Positions 43,700-53,277 are shown, numbered from the stretch's first letter. The stretch is 64,000 bases of DNA from Rhizobiaceae bacterium (GCA_029212415.1 JARGOF010000004.1:180308-244307); one strand, 5' to 3'. A program made the numbers and translations. The notes: generated from the sequence alone by a model not told the origin.

Positions 43700-44758
43700 T
43701 CAGGGTGCAAGCACCCGGATGCGTTCGGGGGCGATCGTCAGGCTCACATCATCACCGCGGGCAAAGAGTTGATCATTGCCCGTCAGAATCCGCAGCGAGG
43801 CACCGGCAAGCTCCAGCACGTAGCGATTGCGTGCGCCCAGATACACCCGGGCACGCACTTTGGCTTTCAGTCCGGCACCATTATCGGCATCGCTGGCATC
43901 CGAGAGAACCAGATCTTCCTGGCGCAACGCCAATGACACGGCACCGCGTGCCGCCTCATCCAATGCCAGCGGCAAGCGCTGACCATCGCCCAGCACGGCC
44001 ATTGGCCCGCTGCCGGTGTCTTCCACAACGGCCGACAGCATATTGGCCGACCCGAGAAACTGCGAGGCGAAGGATGTTGATGGCTGCGCATAGATATGGG
44101 CAGGCGTGCCCTCCTGCTCTATGCGGCCGCCCTTGATCAGGATGATCCGATCTGAAAGGCTGAGCGCTTCTTCCTGGTCATGGGTGACGAACAGGGTGGT
44201 CAATCCAAGGTTCTTGTGAATTTCGATGAGTTCAACCTGCATGTCTTCGCGCAGGCGTGCATCCAGATTGGACAGCGGCTCATCGAGAAGCAGCACTTTG
44301 GGGCGCGAAACGATTGCCCGGGCCAGCGCCACCCTTTGCTGCTGGCCGCCTGACAATTGGCGCGCGCGGCGATCGCCGAGATGGCTCAGCTGCACGGTGT
44401 CCAGAGCGGTCTTGACGCGTTCATTCTGTTCGTCGCGACTGCCTATACCGCGCATGCGCAGGGGGAAACGCACATTTTCCGCCACGCTGAGATGCGGCAA
44501 CAGGGCATAGGACTGGAACATCATCGCTATGTCGCGCTTTTCCGGCGGCAGATGTGTCACATCCGTTCCGGCAATGTCCACACGTCCCGAGCTGACGGTC
44601 TCGAGCCCTGCGACAATTCTCAGCAATGTCGTCTTGCCACAGCCGGACGGCCCCAGCAGCGAAACGAATTCACCACGCTCGACGCTGAAGGACACCCCGG
44701 GGATGACTTCGACTTTGCCAAAAGACTTGTGAATGTCACTCAGATTGATTTCACTCAT
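43700..44758 (-). CDS. Spermidine/putrescine-type ABC importer ATP-binding protein (PotA family)
   Basis: 352 residues: Walker A GPSGCGKTT, signature LSGGQQQRVALARAI, Walker B VLLLDEPLSNLDARLRE, then a TOBE regulatory domain at the C-terminus. Its ATG overlaps the permease stop (TAATG). Family members serve polyamines, thiamine, iron or opine-like compounds; cargo is not determined. Confidence 0.9.
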   Translation of the reverse strand: MSEINLSDIHKSFGKVEVIPGVSFSVERGEFVSLLGPSGCGKTTLLRIVAGLETVSSGRVDIAGTDVTHLPPEKRDIAMMFQSYALLPHLSVAENVRFPLRMRGIGSRDEQNERVKTALDTVQLSHLGDRRARQLSGGQQQRVALARAIVSRPKVLLLDEPLSNLDARLREDMQVELIEIHKNLGLTTLFVTHDQEEALSLSDRIILIKGGRIEQEGTPAHIYAQPSTSFASQFLGSANMLSAVVEDTGSGPMAVLGDGQRLPLALDEAARGAVSLALRQEDLVLSDASDADNGAGLKAKVRARVYLGARNRYVLELAGASLRILTGNDQLFARGDDVSLTIAPERIRVLAP

Positions 44759-45561
44759 TAAACGCTCGCAATCTTTCCAAGTCCGAGGGTCCGGTCGATG
44801 ATGATCAAAAGCACGATTGTCAGCCCGATCATCATGGTGGAGACAGCAGCCACGGATGGGTCAGGGCTGAACTCAAGCTGTCCATATATCTGCACCGGCA
44901 AGGTCGTCAGGCCGGGCTTGCGCAAAAACAATGACAGGACAGCTTCATCAAAGGAGATATTGAAGGCAAAAAATCCGCCCGCCAGCAGACCGGGCTTGAT
45001 TTGCGGCAGAACCACAAAGGCCAGACGCTGAAGGCGCCCTGCCCCCATCGTGCGCGCAGCTTCCTCCAGAAATGGATCCGTATCAGCCAGAACGGCCAGA
45101 CAGGTGCGCACCACATAGGGCAAGGCAATCACCGTGTGACCAATGGCAAGCGCCAGTGGCGAGATCGGACCAAAAATGGCGCTCCACAGCAGCAGCATGC
45201 CGATGGCATAGATGATGGTGGGCAGCACCAGCGGCGACAGCAGCGCTGCAGACATCAACCCGCTGGCTGGCAGACTGCGTCGGTTCAGCGCAATCGCGGC
45301 CGCCCCGCCGATCAGCGACGCAGCAATGGTGACCGTCAGTGCAATCCACAGACTGGTCCAGGCGGCGTTTACATAGGCGTCGGAGCTCAGCACTTTTTCG
45401 TACCAGTGCAGAGTGAAGCCCTGAGGTGGAAAACTGATGAACTGGCTTTCAGAAACCGAGACACCCATGACGACGAACAGGGGCGCCAGTAGAAACAGCG
45501 CGGTGCAGACGATGAAGATAACCGCAAAATATCGGGCCCAGATGGGCGTACCACTAACCAT
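44758..45561 (-). CDS. ABC importer permease (PotC family)
   Basis: 267 residues, about six membrane segments, with the EAA-type loop LEEAARTMGAGRLQRLAFVVLPQIKPGL that contacts the ATPase. It overlaps the other permease gene by eight bases. Together with the 45554-46375 product it forms the heterodimeric channel. Confidence 0.9.
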   Translation of the reverse strand: MVSGTPIWARYFAVIFIVCTALFLLAPLFVVMGVSVSESQFISFPPQGFTLHWYEKVLSSDAYVNAAWTSLWIALTVTIAASLIGGAAAIALNRRSLPASGLMSAALLSPLVLPTIIYAIGMLLLWSAIFGPISPLALAIGHTVIALPYVVRTCLAVLADTDPFLEEAARTMGAGRLQRLAFVVLPQIKPGLLAGGFFAFNISFDEAVLSLFLRKPGLTTLPVQIYGQLEFSPDPSVAAVSTMMIGLTIVLLIIIDRTLGLGKIASV

Positions 45562-46375
45562 TGCGTCGCCCCGTCACGCTGAGATAGGGCACCAGAACCA
45601 GCGCCACACCGACAAAGAGGATGACGGCTTGAGCCGCCGCGAATTCCCATTCCAGCGTCTGGGTCACCGCATTGTAAATCGACCCGGCCAAAACCTGAAT
45701 GCGACTGCCACCCAGCAGGCTGGGCGTGACAAACGAACTGGCAGAAAGCGTGAACACCAGCAGGCCACCGGCAACAATGCCCGGCAGACTCAAGGGCAAG
45801 ACCACGGTGCGGATGGTTTTCATGAAGCTGCATCCCATGGTGCGTGCAGCCTCTTCAAGCCGCCCGTCAATCGACATCACCACGCCCAGAACCGACAGAG
45901 TCATGAACGGCAGCAGGACCTGCACCATGCCGATAACGATGGCGCTTTCGGTCTGAATGATGGAAAAACTGCGCCCCACCAGCCCCAGATCCCGCAACAT
46001 TGATGGGATCATACCAGAGCGTCCCAACAGAACGATCCAGCCGAATGTACGGATGACGACGCTGGTCATCAGTGGCAAGATAACAATGAGGGTCAACCAG
46101 AGCCGCAGGCGCGGGCCGGATTTTGCCATGATGTAGGCCAGCGGGAAACCAATCAGCGCCGTGATCAGGGTAATGAGGGCTGAAAGGCGGACCGTGCGCC
46201 ACAGAATGCCCAGATAATAGCTGTCACTGAGAAAACGGGTAAAATGCTCAAGGGTGAATCCATCCGGCCCGGAAACACTGAGCACCAGCATTTGCAGGAC
46301 CGGCAGAATGAAAGCCAGCCCCAGCAATAAAAGACCGGGCATAACCAAAGCCATATTTTCAAGCCTGTCGGTCAT
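45554..46375 (-). CDS. ABC importer permease (PotB family)
   Basis: 273 residues, about six membrane segments, EAA loop RLEEAARTMGCSFMKTIRTVVLPLSLPGI. It lies 49 bases after the binding-protein gene with no hairpin between them. Partner of the PotC-type permease. Confidence 0.9.
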   Translation of the reverse strand: MTDRLENMALVMPGLLLLGLAFILPVLQMLVLSVSGPDGFTLEHFTRFLSDSYYLGILWRTVRLSALITLITALIGFPLAYIMAKSGPRLRLWLTLIVILPLMTSVVIRTFGWIVLLGRSGMIPSMLRDLGLVGRSFSIIQTESAIVIGMVQVLLPFMTLSVLGVVMSIDGRLEEAARTMGCSFMKTIRTVVLPLSLPGIVAGGLLVFTLSASSFVTPSLLGGSRIQVLAGSIYNAVTQTLEWEFAAAQAVILFVGVALVLVPYLSVTGRRNG

Positions 46376-46424
46376 GTCCGGTCCTTTGCGTTGGTTAAAA
46401 GCAGATCATATCCAGATTTGCGCC

Positions 46425-47465
46425 TTAACGGGCAATCGTCTTGTTCCAGGCTTCAACCCAGGCAGCACGATTGGCCTCGATGGCAATCGGGTCGAAACGC
46501 AAGAGACCTTTGACACCATCTTCACCATAGGCGACGTCTGCTGCAACTTCTGCAGACAGTTCGGCCTTGGAATTGGTTGGCGAATAGCGCAGCGCATCAG
46601 CAAAACATTGCTGCGCTTCAGGAGAGACGGATATATCGATAAACTTCAGCGCCAGGTCTTCATTTGGCCGATTGGCAACCATGTTGACCGTGATCAGGCT
46701 TGCGGGTGTGCCTTCTTCACCCTGGACAAATCCTGCGGGCAATCCGGCCTTGCGCAACGTATAGCCATAGTCGGATGCATAAGGCGCAAGCCAGGCATCG
46801 TTCTGGGCGAATTCCTGCTGGATTTCGGGTGATTTCGACACGATGATCGCACCGGCTTCAAGCAGCTTTGTCACGGCGTCGAGACCTGGCTGGATGTTTT
46901 CCAGCGTCCCGCCATTCACCTGATTGATCATCAGGAAACCCAGCATGCCATAACCATTGGAAATATCGGTCAGCACCAGATGCTCGGCAAATGCCGGGTC
47001 CATGATGTCTGTCCATTGGGTCGGAGCCGATGGTGCCTTTTCCGTGTTGTAGATCATGCCGATCGCAGCAATCGAGTAGGCAGGCCCTTCACCCTTGGCA
47101 ACATTGGCCTTGGCAAAATCATAGACATTGGCCAGATTTGGAACCTTTGCCGCATCAATCGGTGCCAGAAGCCCTTCGTTCGCCGCAACAATTTCCTGGC
47201 CGCCGGAGAAGTGAATGATATCAAACTGAGGGGCGTCTTTTTGAGCACGTACCTGTGCGAAGGCATCGGCGGAATAGGCCGTTACGATTTCAACCTTGGC
47301 GCCGGTTTCCTGTTCAAAAGGTGTGATGATGCAAGCCCGGTGCGCTTCTTCATAGGCGCCGCCGAACGAGTTGATGGTCAGTGTCTTTTCCTGAGCAACA
47401 GCAGCACTCGCCATGAGCGAAAGCGCTGAAACGCCGAGAAACATTTTTGCAAAATCCAGTTTCAT
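46425..47465 (-). CDS. ABC importer periplasmic binding protein (PotD/PotF-like)
   Basis: 346 residues with a signal peptide ending near AVAQE, then LTINSFGGAYEEAHRACIITPFE, typical of the extracellular solute-binding family 1 members that bind polyamines, opines or small amines. GMIYNTEKAPSAPTQWTDIMDP is the second conserved block. GGAAGGAA precedes the ATG. It feeds the PotBCA-type transporter. Confidence 0.9.
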   Translation of the reverse strand: MKLDFAKMFLGVSALSLMASAAVAQEKTLTINSFGGAYEEAHRACIITPFEQETGAKVEIVTAYSADAFAQVRAQKDAPQFDIIHFSGGQEIVAANEGLLAPIDAAKVPNLANVYDFAKANVAKGEGPAYSIAAIGMIYNTEKAPSAPTQWTDIMDPAFAEHLVLTDISNGYGMLGFLMINQVNGGTLENIQPGLDAVTKLLEAGAIIVSKSPEIQQEFAQNDAWLAPYASDYGYTLRKAGLPAGFVQGEEGTPASLITVNMVANRPNEDLALKFIDISVSPEAQQCFADALRYSPTNSKAELSAEVAADVAYGEDGVKGLLRFDPIAIEANRAAWVEAWNKTIAR

Positions 47466-47497
47466 TAGAAGTTCCTTCCGTTTCTAGTGTGGCTTGA

Positions 47498-47974
47498 TTA
47501 GTCGAGACGTCCGAGTTCAACGAGCTTTGCGCCCTCAGTGCGGATCAACCGGCACTGGTCAGCGACGGCATCCAGATTTTCGGTCATGCGCCCAAAATAG
47601 GTACATGGAATCCAGCCGGTGGGACCAAAGGTTCGGCCACCCACATCATAGAACATGCCAATTTCCCAAAATTCACTCGGGTCAATCTTGAAGAAATTTT
47701 TCGGCTGGTAGAACCACAGGAGTTCGCCGGCTTCCGGCAGGACTGTCTGGTTTTCCGGTGGCAAAGCCAATGGATCAAAATTGCGCGCTTCTTCCGGCAG
47801 ACCCATCATGATTTCCGGTCCGGAAAAAATGGCGTGGGTGGAAGACCATTGGATCGGCTTTTCAAGTGCCCCCCAAATCGCCTCACAGGTTTTTGGAGCA
47901 TGTTCCCAGTAAAGAGTAACGGTGCCCCGAACTCCCGCTTCAACAAATTCCAGATAGAGCTTTTTTTCAGTCAT
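47498..47974 (-). CDS. DUF3830-family protein, first gene of importer operon
   Basis: 158 residues from an ATG at 47974 seven bases after GGAG; the frame upstream to 48184 runs through the promoter and is unlikely. TVTLYWEHAPKTCEAIWGALE, FSGPEIMM and LWFYQPKNFFK match my memory of the DUF3830 (cyclophilin-like fold) family, which is repeatedly found beside amino-acid or peptide importers and racemases. No catalytic function is established for it. It lies 32 bases ahead of the binding-protein gene. Confidence 0.65.
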   Translation of the reverse strand: MTEKKLYLEFVEAGVRGTVTLYWEHAPKTCEAIWGALEKPIQWSSTHAIFSGPEIMMGLPEEARNFDPLALPPENQTVLPEAGELLWFYQPKNFFKIDPSEFWEIGMFYDVGGRTFGPTGWIPCTYFGRMTENLDAVADQCRLIRTEGAKLVELGRLD

Positions 47975-48481
47975 CATGCTTCTCCGTAGCCATTTTCTTA
48001 ACGCTCTACCTTTCCAGGCCTCTTGTCTATTTCGGAATAAAAATCGTAACGATAAAATATTTTTATCGCTCTTGGCCAGTCCCCTAATTGTCGCACAATC
48101 ACCGTAATTGCGGTCTTTTCTCACAGTATGGCCGAGCATAATCCGCCCCGCAGAACACACGGGATCGACATTTCCTTGAAGCAACGATTACTCTAAGGCA
48201 TCGGCTGCGCAGGCAGGATACGCCCAATTTGCCAAATATTCATCCACGACAAGGGCCATCAAACGCGGGTAAAATTCCGCGTGAAGGCATCCGTTACATC
48301 AACTGAAGGTGCGGGGGGAGCCAGTCATTTGGACAATGAGATAGCCTGACGTGCGTTGCTGCGATGGAAACAACAGCAAGGTGGATCAGCGCCGGTTTTT
48401 TAAGCGCATAGCGATGGCGGTGATGGGCGGGCAACAGAGCCACCTGACAAGTCGACAGAGATCCGGGTTCTGCAATCGCCT
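47975..48481. promoter_or_regulatory. Promoter region of DUF3830-importer operon; no gene in remainder
   Basis: 507 bases between the DUF3830 start and the 3' end of the carbohydrate importer ATPase. The part at 48040-48070 holds two overlapping palindromes listed separately. The rest (48100-48481) contains only short unsupported frames and a weak six-pair hairpin at 48263-48282. Confidence 0.55.
48043..48068. promoter_or_regulatory. Overlapping palindromes, candidate operator of importer operon
   Basis: ATCGT-A-ACGAT (48043-48053) overlaps CGATAAAA-TAT-TTTTATCG (48050-48068); both have perfect arms. They are 69-94 bases upstream of the DUF3830 start. LysR-type sites are often such dyads, and the LysR gene at 42631-43551 is the local candidate, though it is at the other end of the operon. 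Confidence 0.45.
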
Positions 48482-49534
48482 CTAAATCCGCTCGCCGTTT
48501 TCTCTGTCGAACAAATGCGCCTGGCTCGCGTCGGGCGTAAAGCAGATGTCATCGCCCGGTTGCAGGTCATGCCTTTCGCGCACAACGGCCAGAACCTGCT
48601 GGCCATCAATTTCGGCCAGGATCTGTGTTTCGGAGCCAGTAGGCTCGATAACCAGAACCTTGCCCGCAATACCGTCCTTGCTGACGCTCAAATGCTCCGG
48701 CCGAATGCCGTAGGTGACAGGGGTGTCACTGTAGCCCGCAGCAGTCTCCGGCAGCGCCAATTGCCTGCCGTCGCCTGTCGTGAACAGTCCCTGGCTGATG
48801 TTGCCCTCGAAGAAATTCATCGATGGAGACCCGATGAACCCGGCGACGAAGCGATTGGCGGGATGGTCGTAGAGCTCAAGCGGCGTGCCGAGCTGCATGA
48901 TCACCCCCTCCTGCATCACCACGATGATATCGGCCATGGTCATGGCTTCGATCTGATCGTGCGTGACATAAACGGTCGTCGTCTTCAACCTCTGGTGCAG
49001 CGCCTTCAGCTCCGTGCGCATCTGAACGCGCAACTTCGCATCAAGATTTGAAAGAGGCTCATCAAAGAGAAAAACAGACGCGTCGCGTACAATCGCCCGC
49101 CCCATGGCAACGCGTTGACGCTGTCCTCCGGAGAGGGCCCGGGGATAGCGATCCAACAGATTGGTCAAGCCAAGAATATCGGCGGCCCTGTTGACCTGCT
49201 CATCAACGGCTTCGCGCCGTTCCTTTCGCAGCCGAAGAGAAAACGCCATGTTTTCCTTCACCGTCAGGTGGGGGTAAAGCGCATAATTCTGGAACACCAT
49301 CGCAATATCGCGATCCTTGGGCGGTACGTCGTTCACCACCTTGTCGCCGATGAGAATTTCCCCGGCACTGATGTCCTCGAGACCTGCGATCATTCTGAGA
49401 AGCGTGGATTTTCCGCATCCCGAAGGCCCGACAAGCACAACGAATGCACCGTCCGGAATATCAAAATCAATTCCAAAGACGACGGGCTCGGTACTATAAG
49501 CCTTCCAAACTTCTCTGATGCCAATCGATGCCAT
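48482..49534 (-). CDS. Carbohydrate ABC importer ATP-binding protein (UgpC/MsmK/MalK type), system I
   Basis: 350 residues: Walker A GPSGCGKST, signature LSGGQRQRVAMGRAI, Walker B VFLFDEPLSNLDAKLR, and a C-terminal OB-fold regulatory domain. The start overlaps the stop of a 49-codon frame that copies its own 5' end (see 49534-49683). It is the last gene of the system I operon, whose permeases and binding protein are at 49892-53277. Confidence 0.92.
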   Translation of the reverse strand: MASIGIREVWKAYSTEPVVFGIDFDIPDGAFVVLVGPSGCGKSTLLRMIAGLEDISAGEILIGDKVVNDVPPKDRDIAMVFQNYALYPHLTVKENMAFSLRLRKERREAVDEQVNRAADILGLTNLLDRYPRALSGGQRQRVAMGRAIVRDASVFLFDEPLSNLDAKLRVQMRTELKALHQRLKTTTVYVTHDQIEAMTMADIIVVMQEGVIMQLGTPLELYDHPANRFVAGFIGSPSMNFFEGNISQGLFTTGDGRQLALPETAAGYSDTPVTYGIRPEHLSVSKDGIAGKVLVIEPTGSETQILAEIDGQQVLAVVRERHDLQPGDDICFTPDASQAHLFDRENGERI

Positions 49535-49683
49535 TAGCGTTCCTTCTCAGCCTCGTGATTTTTCGGCGGCTTTATTGCCAGCGCCATGCTTTTTTCCGCC
49601 ACGTCGCAATCAAACACCAAGGTTGGGAACGCAACTTTTGGCCAACAGGCCTTCCAAAGTTCTTTGATGCCAATCAATGTCAT
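49534..49683 (-). pseudogene. 49-codon duplicated 5' fragment of the ATPase gene
   Basis: An ATG at 49683 with GAGGAGG upstream begins MTLIGIKELWKAC, against MASIGIREVWKAY at the start of the ATPase gene. The leader and about 40 coding bases match the true gene start, then similarity ends. The frame continues for 49 codons and its TAA overlaps the ATPase ATG (TAATG). It looks like a partial tandem duplication of the translation start; whether it now acts as a coupled leader peptide or is inert cannot be told. Confidence 0.6.
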
Positions 49684-49851
49684 TGTCTTGCCTCCTCAGC
49701 CTCTTGTGTATTTTCAACCGGATTGCGCCTGTTGCGCAGTTCTCTGTCGCGCCGTTTTCTGGCGCGCCGCATTCTTTTACCAAGGTCGGACATTGACCAA
49801 GATTGAGCATTCACCAGGTCCGGGAACGCGCATGATCTGATCTTTGCCGAC

Positions 49852-49879
49852 ATGGGCCGGGCAATTGCGCCCGGCCCAT
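49852..49879 (-). promoter_or_regulatory. Intercistronic stem-loop after system I binding-protein gene
   Basis: A perfect 11-base inverted repeat, ATGGGCCGGGC and GCCCGGCCCAT, with a six-base loop, just past the binding-protein stop at 49892. It is GC-rich and lacks a T run. It probably stabilises the binding-protein message or limits read-through into the ATPase gene. Confidence 0.6.
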
Positions 49880-49891
49880 TTGGCTTTGACG

Positions 49892-51223
49892 TTACTTCAT
49901 TTCCGAACGTGCTTCCTCGACACGTTCTGCCAGCAATTTGGCAGCCTCAGCCACTGCCTCGGCGGGATCAGCGCCCTCATAGGCAATTTTTTGAACCGCA
50001 CGGGCGTAGAGGTTGGAATTCCACACCACACTGGTGAACGGATTGACCACGCCGGTGGTCTTCAGTTCGCAGGTTTCGGTGTCAAGACCGCCAGCGTGAA
50101 GGATTTCGCTATAACCATCAACGGCTGCGGGATAGACCGTATCAAACAACAGATCGCCATAGGCCGCGACTGTTGGCGCATCCGAACTGCGCAAGGCTTC
50201 CATGGCAGCCGAAGTCGCAGGTGGGTAGAGCAATGGGCTCATGCCGGTCAGATCCGCTGCATTTTCCGGCGTGAAGATATATTCGATCCAATCCTTGCCA
50301 GTCTCCAGCGTCGTGGAATTGGCGAAGAGCGCAACATAGCGACCGCCGGTCTGGGTGGCGCGCATCTTGTTTGCAGTGACCGGCGCTATGCCGATATTTT
50401 CGACCATTGCCGGGTTTTGCCGCATCATCAGATCAAGCGCATGCCAGTGAATGACCATGGCCGCGCGGCCAGACCAGAAGGCTTCCGGCGGCTCATTGAA
50501 CGCCCAGGCAGCAGCGTCGGGAGCCGAGAATTGCAGCATGTCGGCATAGTGCGCTGCAGCCTCGACAGCGTTTGAATGATCCAGAATGACGTTCAAATCA
50601 CCGTCGAAGAAGTCATGACAGTTTTGCCACAACATGGTACCGGCCATGATCGTTGTCATGCGATTTTCACCACCTGCCAGCGCAATGCCGATCACATCAT
50701 CGGAGTGCAACGCCTTGGCAGCGGCACGCACCTCGGCCCATGTCGTCGGCGGCGCGATGCCGGCCGCTTCAAACAGGTCCTTGCGGTAAAACAATTGTGG
50801 CGACGTCGCCGCCTGATTGATCGCATAAACATGGTCGTTGACGATCAGAAGCCGATTGTTCAGGAACGCATCCCGGCCACCCAGCGCTTCAACGACATCA
50901 TCAAGTGGCGCCAAAAGACCTTCAACGGCAAGGCGGGCGGCCGTGCCCGGATCGGAGTGCACAACGTCCAACGGCGCGCCAGCCTGAACATAGGTTGCAA
51001 TCCGCTGATTGATCACACCGGCAGGTGCACTTTCCAGGACAACATCAGTGCCCGGGTTTGCTTCAATAAAACCATCGACCCAGGCCCGCTGAATCCGCAC
51101 AACCGCCGGATCGGTTTCCTGACTGAGGTAACGCACAACCTCAATTCCCTGCGCATAGGCCCCACCAGCTGTCAGCCCGAGGCCAAACAGAGCCAAGGCA
51201 CAATATCTGGATGCTACTTTCAT
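49892..51223 (-). CDS. Carbohydrate ABC importer binding protein, system I
   Basis: 443 residues from an ATG at 51223 behind GGAGGAAATACA. Signal peptide ends near AYAQG. The mature protein is an extracellular solute-binding family 1 type, with IEANPGTDVVLESAPAG near the N-terminus and WSGRAAMVIHWHALD in the middle. Unusually, it lies after the two permease genes rather than before them. Ligand unknown; expected to be a sugar, sugar acid or glycoside. Confidence 0.9.
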   Translation of the reverse strand: MKVASRYCALALFGLGLTAGGAYAQGIEVVRYLSQETDPAVVRIQRAWVDGFIEANPGTDVVLESAPAGVINQRIATYVQAGAPLDVVHSDPGTAARLAVEGLLAPLDDVVEALGGRDAFLNNRLLIVNDHVYAINQAATSPQLFYRKDLFEAAGIAPPTTWAEVRAAAKALHSDDVIGIALAGGENRMTTIMAGTMLWQNCHDFFDGDLNVILDHSNAVEAAAHYADMLQFSAPDAAAWAFNEPPEAFWSGRAAMVIHWHALDLMMRQNPAMVENIGIAPVTANKMRATQTGGRYVALFANSTTLETGKDWIEYIFTPENAADLTGMSPLLYPPATSAAMEALRSSDAPTVAAYGDLLFDTVYPAAVDGYSEILHAGGLDTETCELKTTGVVNPFTSVVWNSNLYARAVQKIAYEGADPAEAVAEAAKLLAERVEEARSEMK

Positions 51224-51427
51224 TGTATTTCCTCCAAAATACGGCCCATTTCCCTCGGGCCCAGGTGGTTGCTGGTCGCTCTTCGTGGTGTGCACACCAC
51301 AACCGGAATTGTGCACGCCGCTTTCAACTTTTCCCGTCACACAAGCAGACTTGCGCGACCCATTTCAGAACCCGACAAGCGGTGTTCATCTCCTCAGCCA
51401 GCCTTGGAAACACGTGCTCTTTGCCGT

Positions 51428-52339
51428 TCACCCCTTCACTGCGCCAGCGCCGAGGCCCGACACCATCTGGCGGGCAGCAAAGGCGAATAGAAACAACACG
51501 GGAACAGTCGCCAAAACACCCGCTGCGTTGACCAGGCCCCAGGAATAGACGGATGTCTCGAGGATCAGCGAGGCAATGCCGAGCGAGACGGTTCGCTTTG
51601 CCTCATCGCTGATCAGCACGAGTGAATATAGAAGCTCATTCCACACCACGACGAAGGTAAAAACGAAGGACGCCACAATGCCCGGCCATGCCTGAGGGAC
51701 GATGACCTTTCTGAACGCCTGAAAACGGGTGCATCCATCGATCATCGCGGCTTCTTCGAGCGCCTGCGGAATGGCCTCGATATAGGGTCGCAGGATCCAT
51801 AGGGAGAACGGCAAGGTGATCGTCAGATAGGTGATACCGAGCGCCCAAAGACTGTTGAGCATGTTCAGATTGTACCAGATGCGGAAGAATGGCAGCGCCA
51901 GCAAAATCGGCGGCAGCATGTAGATAATCAGCACGCCAAAGGCAAAGACCCGAGCCGCTATGAATTCAAACCGGGTGATTGCGTAAACTGTAATCAGGCT
52001 GATGATGACGCCCGCCAGACAGGATATTCCTGCGACCAGAAAGGTGTTGAGAAAATAGCGCGGAAAACTGGTAAATTCCCAGAGCTCCACATAGTGCTCG
52101 AAGGTGGGATTGGCCGTGAAGATCGAGGGCGGGCGCTGGAACAATTCGATGTTGGGCTTGAAACTCGATGCCAGCATCCAGAAAAGCGGCAGAAGGACAA
52201 TCATCAAGACGGTCACGGCACCCAGCATGCGCAGCAGCATCTCAAACCGACGCTTGGCAGCGGCCCTGCGCGCCCGCGGGCTTGCCGACAGGGAGGGCAT
52301 TTGCTTGCGTTGCGCTCGCCCTGGATAAGATGTCGTCAT
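51428..52339 (-). CDS. Carbohydrate ABC importer permease (MalG type), system I
   Basis: 303 residues from an ATG at 52339 overlapping the upstream permease stop (ATGA). Six membrane segments and the EAA loop ALEEAAMIDGCTRFQAFRKVIVPQAWPG. A 204-base gap separates it from the binding-protein gene; I see no gene in that gap. Confidence 0.92.
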   Translation of the reverse strand: MTTSYPGRAQRKQMPSLSASPRARRAAAKRRFEMLLRMLGAVTVLMIVLLPLFWMLASSFKPNIELFQRPPSIFTANPTFEHYVELWEFTSFPRYFLNTFLVAGISCLAGVIISLITVYAITRFEFIAARVFAFGVLIIYMLPPILLALPFFRIWYNLNMLNSLWALGITYLTITLPFSLWILRPYIEAIPQALEEAAMIDGCTRFQAFRKVIVPQAWPGIVASFVFTFVVVWNELLYSLVLISDEAKRTVSLGIASLILETSVYSWGLVNAAGVLATVPVLFLFAFAARQMVSGLGAGAVKG

Positions 52340-53277
52340 TTGAAGCGCCCCTGAGTGCGCTCGTACAGGCGCCAATAAATCACCGACATGACGAGCAGAA
52401 TGAAGAAGACAATCACCGCCAGCGCCGCCCCGCGTCCCAGACTGAAATCTCCAAAGACAAAGCGATAAATGTAAAGCGGCAAGGTTTCTGTGCGGCCGAT
52501 CGGCCCGCCCTGTGTCAGCAGAAAGACGACCTCGAAATTGTTGAAATTCCAGATTGTTCTCAGCATGCCCACGACAAGCATGATCGGCAAAAGCGAAGGC
52601 AGTGTAATCTTGTAGAATTTTTGCCAGGCAGTCGCTCCATCGACGGAGGCGGCTTCGTAGAGTTGCCGATCAATGGTTTGCAATTGCGCAAGAAACACAA
52701 TCACCATGAACGGGAAATTCTTCCAGGCATTCACAAAGATCACGCCGACCATGGCCCAATCGAGCGAGCCGAATGGCGAGGCGGGAATCGGCAACCCCGA
52801 CCATCGTATCCAGTAGTTGATAATGCCGGTCGAGTCCGAAAACATGAACTTCCAGGTCATCGCCGCCACGACATAGGGCACGAGATAGGAAAACAACATA
52901 ACGCCGCGTATCGGCGTGCGCAGCGGGAACTCCTTATTGAGCAACAGCGCAATCGGCAGACCTATACCCATTTGAAGAGCAAGCGATCCGAATGCAAAGA
53001 CAAAGGTATTCGACAAGGACCGATTGAACCCTTCGTGGTTCACAACCGACGCAAAGTTTTTCAACCCGACAAATGTCGATTCCTGGCTGTATAAACCCTG
53101 TTGTTGAAAGGCCAGCGAGATAACCTGAATGATTGGATATACGGTCAGGCCCAAAACCAGCACGATTAGCGGCACCAGCAAAATCAGCCCGACCTTGCGA
53201 TCGCGCGTCATGGAATTTCCACGACGAAAATCTGGTGGGGTGACGCTGCGTTTGGCTTGCGCTGCGGTTAGAGCCAT
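52336..53277 (-). CDS. Carbohydrate ABC importer permease (MalF/UgpA type), system I
   Basis: 313 residues from an ATG at 53277 with AGGG upstream; an ATG at 53211 would also leave all membrane segments. EAA loop YEAASVDGATAWQKFYKITLPSLLPI. First gene of the system I operon, divergent from deoR. Confidence 0.9.
   Translation of the reverse strand: MALTAAQAKRSVTPPDFRRGNSMTRDRKVGLILLVPLIVLVLGLTVYPIIQVISLAFQQQGLYSQESTFVGLKNFASVVNHEGFNRSLSNTFVFAFGSLALQMGIGLPIALLLNKEFPLRTPIRGVMLFSYLVPYVVAAMTWKFMFSDSTGIINYWIRWSGLPIPASPFGSLDWAMVGVIFVNAWKNFPFMVIVFLAQLQTIDRQLYEAASVDGATAWQKFYKITLPSLLPIMLVVGMLRTIWNFNNFEVVFLLTQGGPIGRTETLPLYIYRFVFGDFSLGRGAALAVIVFFILLVMSVIYWRLYERTQGRFK

Noticed and set aside
43700..47465. 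Spermidine/putrescine importer potABCD
   Set aside because: The family is right, but binding proteins of this family also serve opines, amines and other small solutes, so a polyamine cargo is not claimed.
48263..48282. ACGCGG/CCGCGT hairpin as terminator
   Set aside because: Only six pairs with an eight-base loop and no T run on either strand.
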